Shown in pieces: positions 20,447 to 28,634 of a DNA stretch of 64,000 nt (position 1 is its first letter; each line of letters starts with the position of its first letter). The stretch covers positions 1 through 64,000 of the forward strand of contig NZ_BOLX01000010.1 in NCBI RefSeq assembly GCF_016861915.1. Reading direction: 5' to 3'. Below the pieces are notes generated by a model, which saw only the letters and a list, made by a program, of their open reading frames with translations, did not search any database and was not told the origin of the DNA. A program made the translations under genes and the position numbers. Source of the DNA: Apilactobacillus nanyangensis. Lineage in GTDB: Bacteria; Bacillota; Bacilli; Lactobacillales; Lactobacillaceae.

Positions 20447-22483
20447 ATGAAAAAATTGTTCTCGCTAACTAACCTACCTCCATTTTTAAAGAACCAGGTT
20501 CTTAGATGGATTGCGTTAGCTTTAACCGTATTATCAATCTTTGGTTTGGTTGTATCTTTCCTATATGATTGGAAATCCGGTGTTATTTTCTTAATATTCG
20601 TATGTTCATTGTTATCTTACATCTTTAAGAAAATGAACGATCTAAGTGTCAGCACCGATAATTACATCTCAGACCTTTCATACCGTATGCACCGTGGCGA
20701 ACAAGAAACGCTCTTGGAAATGCCGGTTGGTGTATTAATGATCAGTGAAACAGGAGCAATTGAATGGGTAAACCCATATTTGACCCCTTATTTTGGTGAT
20801 CAAGATTTACTTGGCAAGACCGTTGAAGAAGTAAATGAAGAACTATCAGATATTTTAGAAAATAACTGGGACAACCCTGATTATGCAACTGTAAAATGGG
20901 AAGACCATTATTTTACAATGTTGGTTCAAAAGGAATATCGCACCGTTTACATGATGGATATTACTAAGTACTACCAAATTGAAAAAGACTACAACGATGA
21001 AAAGATTGCTGTTGGTCAAGTTTTCTTGGATAACTATGATGAAATTACTCAATCAATGACTGACCAAGAAATCTCAAACCTAAATAACTACGTTACTAAT
21101 GAATTGACTATTTGGGCGCAAAAATTTGGTTTCTTCATCAAACAAGTTGATGAAGATCACTACATCATGATGGCCTATTCCAAGGTCCTAAAGGATATTG
21201 AAGATGACAAGTTCAGTATCTTAGATGAAATTCGTGAATCTACATCTAAGCAAAACTACCCAGTTACATTGAGTATTGGGATTGCTTATGGTGAAGACAA
21301 CTTAAACGACCTATCTGAACAAGCTCAAAGTGATTTGGACTTAGCTTTAGGTCGTGGGGGAGACCAAGTTGTTGTGAAGGCTAAAGACCACGAAGCTCGT
21401 TTCTATGGTGGTAAGACCAACCCAATGGAAAAACGTACCAGAGTTCGTGCTCGTATGATTTCTCAAGCCCTACAAGAACTATTCAAAGAAGCAGATACTA
21501 TCTTTGTGCAAGGTCACAGCCAACCAGACATGGACTCAATTGGTGCCGGCCTTGGTATTCATCGTTTAGCTAAGATGAACAACAAGCACTGCTACGTTGT
21601 TATCCCAGATGGAACTTTCCACTCTGACGTACAACGTTTAATCGACAAGACTAAGGAAGACGAAACATTAGCTTCTGATATCATCACACCAGATGAAGCA
21701 CTACAATTAGCTACTGACAACAGTCTTTTAATCATGGTTGACCACTCTAAACCATCAATGAGTGTGTCTGAAGACCTATACAATAGATTGGAAAGTAAGG
21801 TTATGATTATTGACCACCATAGACGTGGTGAAGAATTCCCTGAAAACCCAGTCTTGGTCTACATCGAACCATACGCTTCATCAACTTGTGAATTGATTAC
21901 CGAAATGTTTGAATATCAATCACAAGATGCTGAACCAGTAAGCAAACTAGAAGCAACTGCAATGTTGACTGGTATCTTTGTTGATACTAAGCAATTCACT
22001 TTACGTACAGGTACTAGAACGTTTGATGCTGCATCATACCTACGTTCAGCTGGTGCTGACTCTGAAGAAATGCAACAATTCATGCGTGAAAATCCTGATG
22101 CCTACATGGCAAGAATGCACCTAATTTCAATGGCCAAGGTAGTTGAAGGACACGAAAACATGATGTACGTAGCCGGTGAAGAGGATAAGGTATACGATCC
22201 TGTCACTGCTGCTCAAGCTGCTGATTCAATGCTAAACATGTCTGGGGTAGAAGCTTCTTACGTTATCTCTCATCGTCCAGATGACTTAATCGGCATTTCT
22301 GCTAGAAGTAACGGTGAAGTCAATGTGCAAAGAGTAATGGAAGAACTAGGCGGTGGTGGTCATTTATCAAGTGGTGCTACCCAAATTGCTGACAAGACAA
22401 TTGAAGAAGTAGAACAAATGCTTTTAGATTCTATCAATGAAGTAAAGAGCGAAGAAGCTCCAGAAGAATCTGAAGACAATTAA
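20447..22483 (+). CDS. gdpP: Cyclic-di-AMP phosphodiesterase GdpP
   Basis: GdpP degrades c-di-AMP, a second messenger for potassium and osmolyte control and cell-wall strain. The 678-residue product has two N-terminal membrane helices (about residues 14-60), a PAS-like domain, a degenerate GGDEF domain, and a DHH/DHHA1 phosphodiesterase. The DHH motifs are clear: GHSQPDMDSIGA near 360, VDHSKP near 430, DHHRRGEEF near 461, and GGGGHLSSGA near 630 in DHHA1. It is followed by rplI after 67 bases, the usual arrangement in Firmicutes. Confidence 0.96.
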   Translation: MKKLFSLTNLPPFLKNQVLRWIALALTVLSIFGLVVSFLYDWKSGVIFLIFVCSLLSYIFKKMNDLSVSTDNYISDLSYRMHRGEQETLLEMPVGVLMISETGAIEWVNPYLTPYFGDQDLLGKTVEEVNEELSDILENNWDNPDYATVKWEDHYFTMLVQKEYRTVYMMDITKYYQIEKDYNDEKIAVGQVFLDNYDEITQSMTDQEISNLNNYVTNELTIWAQKFGFFIKQVDEDHYIMMAYSKVLKDIEDDKFSILDEIRESTSKQNYPVTLSIGIAYGEDNLNDLSEQAQSDLDLALGRGGDQVVVKAKDHEARFYGGKTNPMEKRTRVRARMISQALQELFKEADTIFVQGHSQPDMDSIGAGLGIHRLAKMNNKHCYVVIPDGTFHSDVQRLIDKTKEDETLASDIITPDEALQLATDNSLLIMVDHSKPSMSVSEDLYNRLESKVMIIDHHRRGEEFPENPVLVYIEPYASSTCELITEMFEYQSQDAEPVSKLEATAMLTGIFVDTKQFTLRTGTRTFDAASYLRSAGADSEEMQQFMRENPDAYMARMHLISMAKVVEGHENMMYVAGEEDKVYDPVTAAQAADSMLNMSGVEASYVISHRPDDLIGISARSNGEVNVQRVMEELGGGGHLSSGATQIADKTIEEVEQMLLDSINEVKSEEAPEESEDN

Positions 22484-22550
22484 TTCATTCATTTAAAAAA
22501 ACACCCAGAGAGTTTATAATAATAAAAAGACATTAAGAGGAGTGATTTGA

Positions 22551-23003
22551 ATGAAAGTTATATTTTTAGAAGATGTTCGCGGTAAAGGTAAACGTGGAGA
22601 AATCAAGAACGTTTCCGACGGATATGCACAAAACTTCTTAATTAAACAAGGTAAAGCTAAAGAAGCAACTAACTCAGCATTAAGCCAACTTCAAGGTGAA
22701 AAGCATGCCGAAGCAAAGGAAGCTGCTGCTGAATTACAAGAAGCAAAAGACTTAAAGAAAAAACTAGAAGATGATAAAACAGTCGTTGAATTATCTGCTA
22801 AAGTTGGTGCTGACGGCCGTTTATTCGGATCAGTATCCTCAAAACAAATTGTTTCAGAAATGCAAAAACAACATGGCTTAAAGATTGATAAGCGTAAGAT
22901 TGAATTGGGTGAACCAATTAGAACCTTAGGTTACACTAACGTTCCAGTTAAACTACACAAGGAAGTTACTGCTACAATCAGAGTTCATGTAAGTGAAAAA
23001 TAA
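22551..23003 (+). CDS. rplI: 50S ribosomal protein L9
   Basis: L9 is an elongated protein with two RNA-binding domains joined by a long helix. The 150-residue product starts [19 protein letters not shown], the L9 signature, followed by a charged helical linker (about residues 45-80) and a C-terminal domain with [17 protein letters not shown] 22551 follows AAGAGGAG. It lies between gdpP and dnaC as usual. Confidence 0.98.
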   Translation: MKVIFLEDVRGKGKRGEIKNVSDGYAQNFLIKQGKAKEATNSALSQLQGEKHAEAKEAAAELQEAKDLKKKLEDDKTVVELSAKVGADGRLFGSVSSKQIVSEMQKQHGLKIDKRKIELGEPIRTLGYTNVPVKLHKEVTATIRVHVSEK

Positions 23004-23027
23004 TCTTAAAGGAAATCGAGGGGTAGT

Positions 23028-24416
23028 ATGAGTAACGAGTATATGAATGGTCAAACACCACCACAAGATTTAGATGGTGAAAAAGCCGTCTTGGGTGCTG
23101 TCCTATTAGACAATGAAAAATTAGCAGAAACCCAAGAATTTATTACCTCTGATGATTTTTACCGACATGCTCATCAGTTGATTTTCGCCGCTATGGAGAC
23201 CTTGGGTGACAAGGATGAACCAATTGATGCGTCGACTTTAAGAACTGAACTTGAAGGTGGCCATAATCTAGAAGATGCCGGTGGTGTGGCTTACTTAGCA
23301 GAATTAGCAACCACAACACCAACTGCAGCCAATGCGGTCTACTATGCCAAAAACGTTCATCAAAAGGCAGTTGCTAGACGTCTGATCAAGACTGCAACGG
23401 ACATCGTGACCGAAAGTTACAACAATAACGGAAACATTGACGAACTATTGGATAACGCTGAACGTTCAATCTTAAACGTTTCAGAAGATAGAAACAGCAA
23501 TGGTTTCAAGTTCATTGGGGATGTTTTAGGCCAATCCCTAGATAGTATTCAAGAATTAGCACAACAAAAATCAACCGTTACCGGTTTGTCGACTGGTTTT
23601 CCAGCCTTAGATAAAATGACAACCGGTTTGCATGATGATGAATTAGTAATTCTAGCTGCTCGTCCAGCCGTTGGTAAGACTGCGTTTGCCCTAAACTTAG
23701 CGCAAAACGTGGGTACCAAATCTGGAAAAGCTGTTGCTATTTTTAGTTTGGAAATGAGTGCCGAATCACTAGTTAGTCGTATGATTTGTGCCGAAGGTAG
23801 TATCGACGCCAATCATTTGAGAACTGGTCAATTGACTGGTGAAGAATGGCAAAGCGTCTACATGGCAATGGGTAGTCTATCCAATGCCAGCATCTATATT
23901 GATGATACTGCCGGAACTAAGATTTCCGAAATTCGTGCTAAATCAAGACGTTTGGCCAAGGATACTAACAACCTTGGTCTAATCGTGGTCGATTACTTGC
24001 AACTGGTTGATGGTGGTAGCCAAGAAAACCGTCAACAAGAAGTTTCATACATTTCACGTCAATTGAAGAAGATTGCCAAGGAACTGGGTGTTCCAGTTAT
24101 TGCGCTATCCCAATTGTCTCGTGGAGTTGAACAACGACAAGACAAGCGTCCGGTTCTATCTGATATTCGTGAATCTGGATCAATCGAACAAGATGCCGAT
24201 ATCGTTGCCTTCCTATATCGTGATGATTATTACGAAAGAGAAGACGGCGACGATGATGAAGAAGAATCAGAAGTAGAAGAAAACAACGACGTAGGTGAAG
24301 TTGAAGTAATTATCGAAAAGAACCGTTCAGGTCCTCGTGGAACTGTTAAGTTACTATTTATCAAATCACATAATAAATTCTCATCTATCGCGTACAATCC
24401 AGATGATGAGGGTTAA
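23028..24416 (+). CDS. dnaC: Replicative DNA helicase DnaC (DnaB family)
   Basis: The hexameric helicase unwinds DNA at the fork. The 462-residue product has the N-terminal DnaB domain (PPQDLDGEKAVLGAVLLD at about 12-29) and the RecA-like ATPase with Walker A ARPAVGKTAF near residue 210, IVVDYLQL near 323 and RESGSIEQDADIV near 384. An unusual acidic stretch (about 405-425, rich in Glu and Asp) lies in a loop near the C-terminus. Called dnaC in Bacillus and dnaB in E. coli. Confidence 0.97.
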   Translation: MSNEYMNGQTPPQDLDGEKAVLGAVLLDNEKLAETQEFITSDDFYRHAHQLIFAAMETLGDKDEPIDASTLRTELEGGHNLEDAGGVAYLAELATTTPTAANAVYYAKNVHQKAVARRLIKTATDIVTESYNNNGNIDELLDNAERSILNVSEDRNSNGFKFIGDVLGQSLDSIQELAQQKSTVTGLSTGFPALDKMTTGLHDDELVILAARPAVGKTAFALNLAQNVGTKSGKAVAIFSLEMSAESLVSRMICAEGSIDANHLRTGQLTGEEWQSVYMAMGSLSNASIYIDDTAGTKISEIRAKSRRLAKDTNNLGLIVVDYLQLVDGGSQENRQQEVSYISRQLKKIAKELGVPVIALSQLSRGVEQRQDKRPVLSDIRESGSIEQDADIVAFLYRDDYYEREDGDDDEEESEVEENNDVGEVEVIIEKNRSGPRGTVKLLFIKSHNKFSSIAYNPDDEG

Positions 24417-24422
24417 TTAAAA

Positions 24423-24455
24423 CTAAATCCTTAGCGTTTGCTAAGGATTTTTTTG
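24423..24455 (+). terminator. Terminator after dnaC
   Basis: AAATCCTTAGC and GCTAAGGATTT form an 11-bp stem with a GTTT loop and seven T residues. Confidence 0.9.
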
Positions 24456-24476
24456 TCAAAATTCGGGGGTGAGAGA

Positions 24477-25658
24477 ATGAATGAAATTAAACTGCACTGG
24501 TTATTTCTTGGATCATTAATCAATAACATTGCGGTAAGTACGGTCTGGCCGCTTACGACGGTTTATATGCATGATGCATTGGGCAAGTCATTAACTGAGG
24601 TCGGCATAATTTTATTCCTATACTCAAGTTCTAACGTTTTGGGTAATTATATATCGGGGAAACTATTTGACCGCCATAATCGCTATATTTTGACGATAAT
24701 GGGGATTATTACTTCCGTGTTGATATCGTTTGGATTAATTTTCTTTAATGGCTGGCCATATTATCCAATTGGATTGGTATTATTTGGCTTTACGACCGGA
24801 TGGAACTTAACGATGATTAATTCATTAGGAACCACCGTTAAACTAAAATCTGGCCGTTTTATCTTTAACATGTTGTATCTAGCGCAAAACGTCGGGGTGG
24901 TATTTGGAACGATTGCGGTTGGCTTTATCTATCCAATCGGAATTGGCTATGTCTTCATGCTAACCACTGCCATATTGATTGTTTACGGTATTAGCGCCAT
25001 TTTAACTTATCACAAAGAGGGTTCGATTTACCCAGTCAAACGTGATGCAATGAAGAAGACAAAGGTGAAGTTGCCACGTCCAAACTGGATTATCGTTACA
25101 ACATTCTTTGTAACGCTAGCCATCATTTGGATTGTCTATGAACAATGGGTATCCAACATGTCGGTATACATTACCGGATCAGGAATTCCATTATCAATGT
25201 ACAGTCTATTGTGGACGTTAAACGCATTCTTGTTGGTAGTATTCCAACTATTGATTAATTGGATTGCGCAAAAACACGACAGCCTATACTTCCAAATTTA
25301 CTTTGGAATTCTATTTATCGGTTTGTCATTCTTCACACTAATCTTCACCCATACCTACACCGGATTCGTCATATCAATGATTGTTCTAACGTTGGGAGAA
25401 GCATCCGTAATTCCTTCAATTCCAGCGTTGGTCAACGAGTTAACGCCGGCTGAAGTAAAGGGTAAGTACCAAGGATTAACTAACGCCTGGGCCGCAATTG
25501 GTAAGGCAATTGGACCATTGGTCGGTGGAATCATCATCGATGCCACTTCGTATGGATTATTGTTCATCATTTGTACAATCACGTGTGTAGTAATCATTCT
25601 AGGATCAGAATTAATCGCCAGATACTCACGTAAAAAAGTAACTAAATATTCAGAATAA
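24477..25658 (+). CDS. MFS multidrug-type transporter
   Basis: A 393-residue 12-helix MFS protein beginning MNEIKLHWLFLG. It has the loop motif GKLFDRHNRY between helices 2 and 3, characteristic of drug:proton antiporters of the MdtG/NorA-like class, and a second half with PALVNELTPAEVKGKYQG. The substrate is unknown. I chose ATG 24477 because GGGGGTGAGAG lies just upstream; an upstream in-frame start would place 13 extra residues inside the dnaC terminator region. A shared bidirectional terminator separates it from the convergent gene. Confidence 0.82.
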   Translation: MNEIKLHWLFLGSLINNIAVSTVWPLTTVYMHDALGKSLTEVGIILFLYSSSNVLGNYISGKLFDRHNRYILTIMGIITSVLISFGLIFFNGWPYYPIGLVLFGFTTGWNLTMINSLGTTVKLKSGRFIFNMLYLAQNVGVVFGTIAVGFIYPIGIGYVFMLTTAILIVYGISAILTYHKEGSIYPVKRDAMKKTKVKLPRPNWIIVTTFFVTLAIIWIVYEQWVSNMSVYITGSGIPLSMYSLLWTLNAFLLVVFQLLINWIAQKHDSLYFQIYFGILFIGLSFFTLIFTHTYTGFVISMIVLTLGEASVIPSIPALVNELTPAEVKGKYQGLTNAWAAIGKAIGPLVGGIIIDATSYGLLFIICTITCVVIILGSELIARYSRKKVTKYSE

Positions 25659-25690
25659 AAAAGAACCCTCAACAGGGTTCTTTTTATTTG
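25656..25690. terminator. Bidirectional terminator
   Basis: AAAAAGAACCCT and AGGGTTCTTTTT form the stem around CAAC. It ends both the MFS gene and the convergent membrane protein gene. Confidence 0.85.
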
Positions 25691-26505
25691 TTTCTTTTTA
25701 GGATTTTCCAAATTGTCCTTACGTTAATGATTAATATGAAAACCAAAAAGATTAGAACAATTCTTGCTAGATTTTGTGAATGACCATGATAAAGATACTT
25801 TTCAAAAAGAGGAATTCTGATAATGATTCCAATAATGGAAAAACCGATTTCGTATAGATACACGGCGGATAAGAACGGTAGGTTTTTTCGTTCAATTATA
25901 TAAATGACGGTTGATATGATGAATATAACAATGATTGTTAGTATGCCGGATAGACCTGGTAGATGAAGTTTTAACGGCGTTTCTATTAAGAAACTACCAA
26001 TAACAAAAGCCAAAAATAAAATAAATAATATTGAGTAATTAATCCCTTTTACTAGTTTATTCTTTCGATATGCTTGATTTCCGATTAACCATAAAATTAT
26101 AAGAGCAAAAAAGAAGACGCTGATGCCCATTAATAATATTCTTCCCAAATCTATGTTTGAATTAGGATTAATCATTTGTGGGACACTGAAAAAGATAGTG
26201 TAGCCAAAGAAGATATAACAAGCTAATTTAAAGGTATCAAAAAATGATTTTGGTAGGTTATCAATAATTTCAGATGCTAGTTGTTCAGGATCTTTACCAA
26301 AATAATCTTCGGCGTCTTGGCCATTATTTTGGGCTTCGATTAAATCGTTTAAGATTTCTAGTAAAGTGGTTTCGACGTCTTCTTCTCTTTGAAAGACCGC
26401 TTTGGCGCGGATATAAAGTAACAGATTTTCATAGTATTTCTTGTTTTTGGGATTTAATTTTTCCCTAAGTTCATTATTTCGCTCGATTAGTTGTTCAGCT
26501 TTCAT
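25684..26505 (-). CDS. HAAS-domain-type membrane protein, PadR-linked
   Basis: A 273-residue protein with an N-terminal soluble helical segment (about 1-85, with KNKKYYENLLLYIRAK and a PEQLASEIIDNLP end) of the HAAS/DUF1129 type found beside PadR regulators in Firmicutes. About six membrane helices follow. Its start lies 11 bases inside the padR gene, so the two are co-translated. Proteins of this type are thought to sense or respond to membrane conditions with their PadR partner; the precise role is not known. Family assignment rests on the context and the layout. Confidence 0.7.
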   Translation of the reverse strand: MKAEQLIERNNELREKLNPKNKKYYENLLLYIRAKAVFQREEDVETTLLEILNDLIEAQNNGQDAEDYFGKDPEQLASEIIDNLPKSFFDTFKLACYIFFGYTIFFSVPQMINPNSNIDLGRILLMGISVFFFALIILWLIGNQAYRKNKLVKGINYSILFILFLAFVIGSFLIETPLKLHLPGLSGILTIIVIFIISTVIYIIERKNLPFLSAVYLYEIGFSIIGIIIRIPLFEKYLYHGHSQNLARIVLIFLVFILIINVRTIWKILKRNK

Positions 26506-26854
26506 TATTTTGCCCTCTTTCGTTGATTAATTTGTTTACGTTTAGCGATAAGTGGTTCCATTGATTTATAAATGATTCTAGAGATTGTCTACCATTGTCG
26601 GTGATGTAGTAGTATTTTCTCTTTGGGCCTTCTTTTGACGTCTGCATTTTACTAAAGATTAATTCTTTCTTTTCCATGCTAATAAGAAGTGGGTAGATTG
26701 TTCCTTTTGGAACGTCTTCAAAGCCGTATTGTGAGAGACCTTGGCTTATTTCATATCCATAGTATGGTTTTTGGTTAATTAAGATAAGAAGGCATCCTTG
26801 GAGGATTCCTTTCAGCATTTGACTGGATATATCTTGAGATTTTTTTGTTCCCAA
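26495..26854 (-). CDS. PadR-family transcriptional regulator
   Basis: A 119-residue winged-helix repressor. The PadR hallmarks are ILQGCLLILINQKPYYGYEIS (here residues 15-35) and the wing region PKGTIYPLLISMEKKELI, followed by GPKRKYYYITDNGRQSL. The start is TTG 26854 behind AAAGGAG. The downstream gene overlaps its end. Two near-perfect palindromes upstream, one over the -35 region and one next to the -10, suggest it represses itself. Confidence 0.92.
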   Translation of the reverse strand: MGTKKSQDISSQMLKGILQGCLLILINQKPYYGYEISQGLSQYGFEDVPKGTIYPLLISMEKKELIFSKMQTSKEGPKRKYYYITDNGRQSLESFINQWNHLSLNVNKLINERGQNNES

Positions 26855-26868
26855 AGCACTTTCTCCTT

Positions 26869-26932
26869 TACTAGTTTGTATAACATACTAGTAAGCATAA
26901 ATATCTTCTACTAGTTTGTAAAGCAAACTAGT
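26869..26932 (-). promoter_or_regulatory. padR promoter with two palindromic operators
   Basis: Operator 1 is ACTAGTTTG-TATAA-CATACTAGT (26870-26892) and operator 2 is ACTAGTTTG-TAAAG-CAAACTAGT (26910-26932), a perfect 9-bp dyad. They are 40 bases apart start to start. On the minus strand TTTACA (26922-26917) and TATGCT (26899-26894) make a promoter with a 17-base spacer, its -35 inside operator 2. Confidence 0.8.
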
Positions 26933-27068
26933 TAATTTACTAAAAAATATTTAAATTCGATCTATATCATTAGAATTAAATGAGAGTGATAAACGTTGCT
27001 ATGTAGCTATCATTATTTTATCTAATGTTAGTATCGAAAACGCAAATGGCAAAATGGTTAGAAAATCA

Positions 27069-27097
27069 TTGACCTTTTTGAACTCGAAGTCTAGTAT
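27069..27097 (+). promoter_or_regulatory. Promoter of the T-box operon
   Basis: TTGACC (27069-27074), a 17-base spacer and TAGTAT (27092-27097). Transcription from about 27104 would give a leader of about 320 nucleotides. The stretch between the padR operators and this promoter (26933-27068) shows nothing else I can name. Confidence 0.6.
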
Positions 27098-27149
27098 TTG
27101 AAATGTTCAATAAATAAAAAACAAATAACTAATAAAACATTTTTGATTA

Positions 27150-27395
27150 AGGTAATTAGATTATTAGCCGTACAAAGCGAGTGTCGTTGCTGAAAGGACA
27201 TTGCGACTACTGATTGAAAGACTTGATTGTATAAGTTCACTTTTCTAGGTGAAATGGTAGTACCCATTATCGTACCGCGTATGAAGCATTAATTTGTGTA
27301 GTACGAGCGAGAAAATATTTGTGAAAATATTTTGAATCTGGGTGGTACCACGTTACAGACGTCCCTTGGCCAATTGGCTGAGGGGCGTTTTTTTA
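27150..27395 (+). ncRNA. T-box riboswitch
   Basis: The leader carries a T-box core TGGGTGGTACCACG (27339-27352), a hairpin with arms AAAATATTT / AAATATTTT just before it, and a terminator GACGTCCC...GGGGCGTTTTTTT (27358-27394). Upstream, GCGAGTGTC-GTTGCTGAAAG-GACA resembles the distal stem I motif of T-boxes. The UGGU inside the core would pair with tRNA ending ACCA, meaning a discriminator A. By alignment with other leaders the specifier is likely within CTAC at 27207-27210, giving CUA (Leu) or UAC (Tyr); this is an inference. Confidence 0.85.
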
Positions 27396-27426
27396 GTTAT
27401 TTGTTAAAAAGTTGGGAGAGATTTAT

Positions 27427-28617
27427 ATGCATAGAAAAATTTTTAAGAACGCCAACATCTTTGATGGAGTCCACGAAGATGTCTTTAAAGATTTTAGTTT
27501 TGCAGTCGATGTAGAGACAGGAAAGATTACTGAAATCGCTCAAGAAATTTCGCCAGCATCAGACGACGAAGTAATTGATGTAAATCATAAGTTTGTCGCA
27601 CCGGGTTTAATCAATGCCCACACGCATATTACTAGCGAACCTCATGTTGGCAAAGAAAAAGATAAGGATATTGTTGAAACCACGGTTGATTCAATTCAAG
27701 CCTTACATGACTTCTTAAAATCAGGTTGTACATATGTTAGACAATGCGGATCCAAGTTTGGAATTGATATTCCAATTAAAAGATTAATTGTCGAAGGGAA
27801 AATCAAAAAGGTTCCACATATGATGGCCGCAGGGAAAGCTTTCACGATGACTGGTGGACATGGAGATTACTCTAACGGTGGAAACGTTGTAGATTCCCCT
27901 GATGAAATGAGAAAGAAAATTCGTGAAGGATTAAAAGCTGGTGCCGATTGCATCAAGATCATGGCTTCTGGAGGGGTCATGTCACCTGGTGACTTCATGG
28001 ACGAAGCACAGTTAACTGTTGAAGAAATGAAGGTAGCTGTTTATGAAGCTCACAATAAACATAAGATTGTCGCAGCTCACGCAGAAGGAAATCCAGGAAT
28101 TAGAAATGCGATTGAGGCGGGGGTTGATTCAATAGATCATGGATTTTATGTCGATGATGAAGAAATTGAAATGATGAAAAAACAAGGTACATATATTGTT
28201 CCTACCATCATTGCAGCTGCTTCCGTTACTGAAAAGGGAAAAGAAACATTACCTAAATGGGAGCACCAAAAGATGGCAAATGCAATGGAAGATGGATATA
28301 GAAATATCAAAAATGCCTTCCAAAAAGGCGTCAAAATTGCATTAGGTACGGATGCAGGAACACCTTATAACTATTTTGATATGACAACACCTAAAGAGTT
28401 AGAAATGATGGTTGAACGCATCGGAATGAGTGAATTTGAAGCGTACAGAACTTCTTATAACGCCGCAGAGTTAATGAAAATTAATGATGACTACGGCTCG
28501 ATTGAAGAAGATAAATATGCGGATTTCATAATCATTGATGACAACCCAATGAAAGATATCAAGGCAGTTCAACAAACAGATAAAGAAGTGTATGTAAGCG
28601 GAAGAAAAGAATTTTAA
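27427..28617 (+). CDS. Metal-dependent amidohydrolase, imidazolonepropionase/prolidase-like
   Basis: A 396-residue cytoplasmic member of the amidohydrolase superfamily. Metal-binding motifs are GLINAHTHI near residue 65, a conserved lysine region with GADCIKIMASGG near 180, HAEG near 217 and GTDAGTP near 308. The closest groups by motif are imidazolonepropionase-like and Xaa-Pro dipeptidase (Sgx9260/prolidase-type) hydrolases, which cleave N-acyl amino acids or dipeptides. A T-box upstream and a peptide-binding protein gene 17 bases downstream suggest release of an amino acid from an imported conjugate or peptide. ATG 27427 follows GGGAGAG; no helper permease lies nearby. Confidence 0.8.
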   Translation: MHRKIFKNANIFDGVHEDVFKDFSFAVDVETGKITEIAQEISPASDDEVIDVNHKFVAPGLINAHTHITSEPHVGKEKDKDIVETTVDSIQALHDFLKSGCTYVRQCGSKFGIDIPIKRLIVEGKIKKVPHMMAAGKAFTMTGGHGDYSNGGNVVDSPDEMRKKIREGLKAGADCIKIMASGGVMSPGDFMDEAQLTVEEMKVAVYEAHNKHKIVAAHAEGNPGIRNAIEAGVDSIDHGFYVDDEEIEMMKKQGTYIVPTIIAAASVTEKGKETLPKWEHQKMANAMEDGYRNIKNAFQKGVKIALGTDAGTPYNYFDMTTPKELEMMVERIGMSEFEAYRTSYNAAELMKINDDYGSIEEDKYADFIIIDDNPMKDIKAVQQTDKEVYVSGRKEF

Positions 28618-28634
28618 ATTAGGGGATGAATTTT

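Noticed and set aside
27266-27280. CGTACCGCGT in the leader looks like a second T-box core
   Set aside because: It lacks the preceding GGTGG and any terminator partner, and it is upstream of the complete core at 27339. It is more likely part of stem I or its 3' flank.
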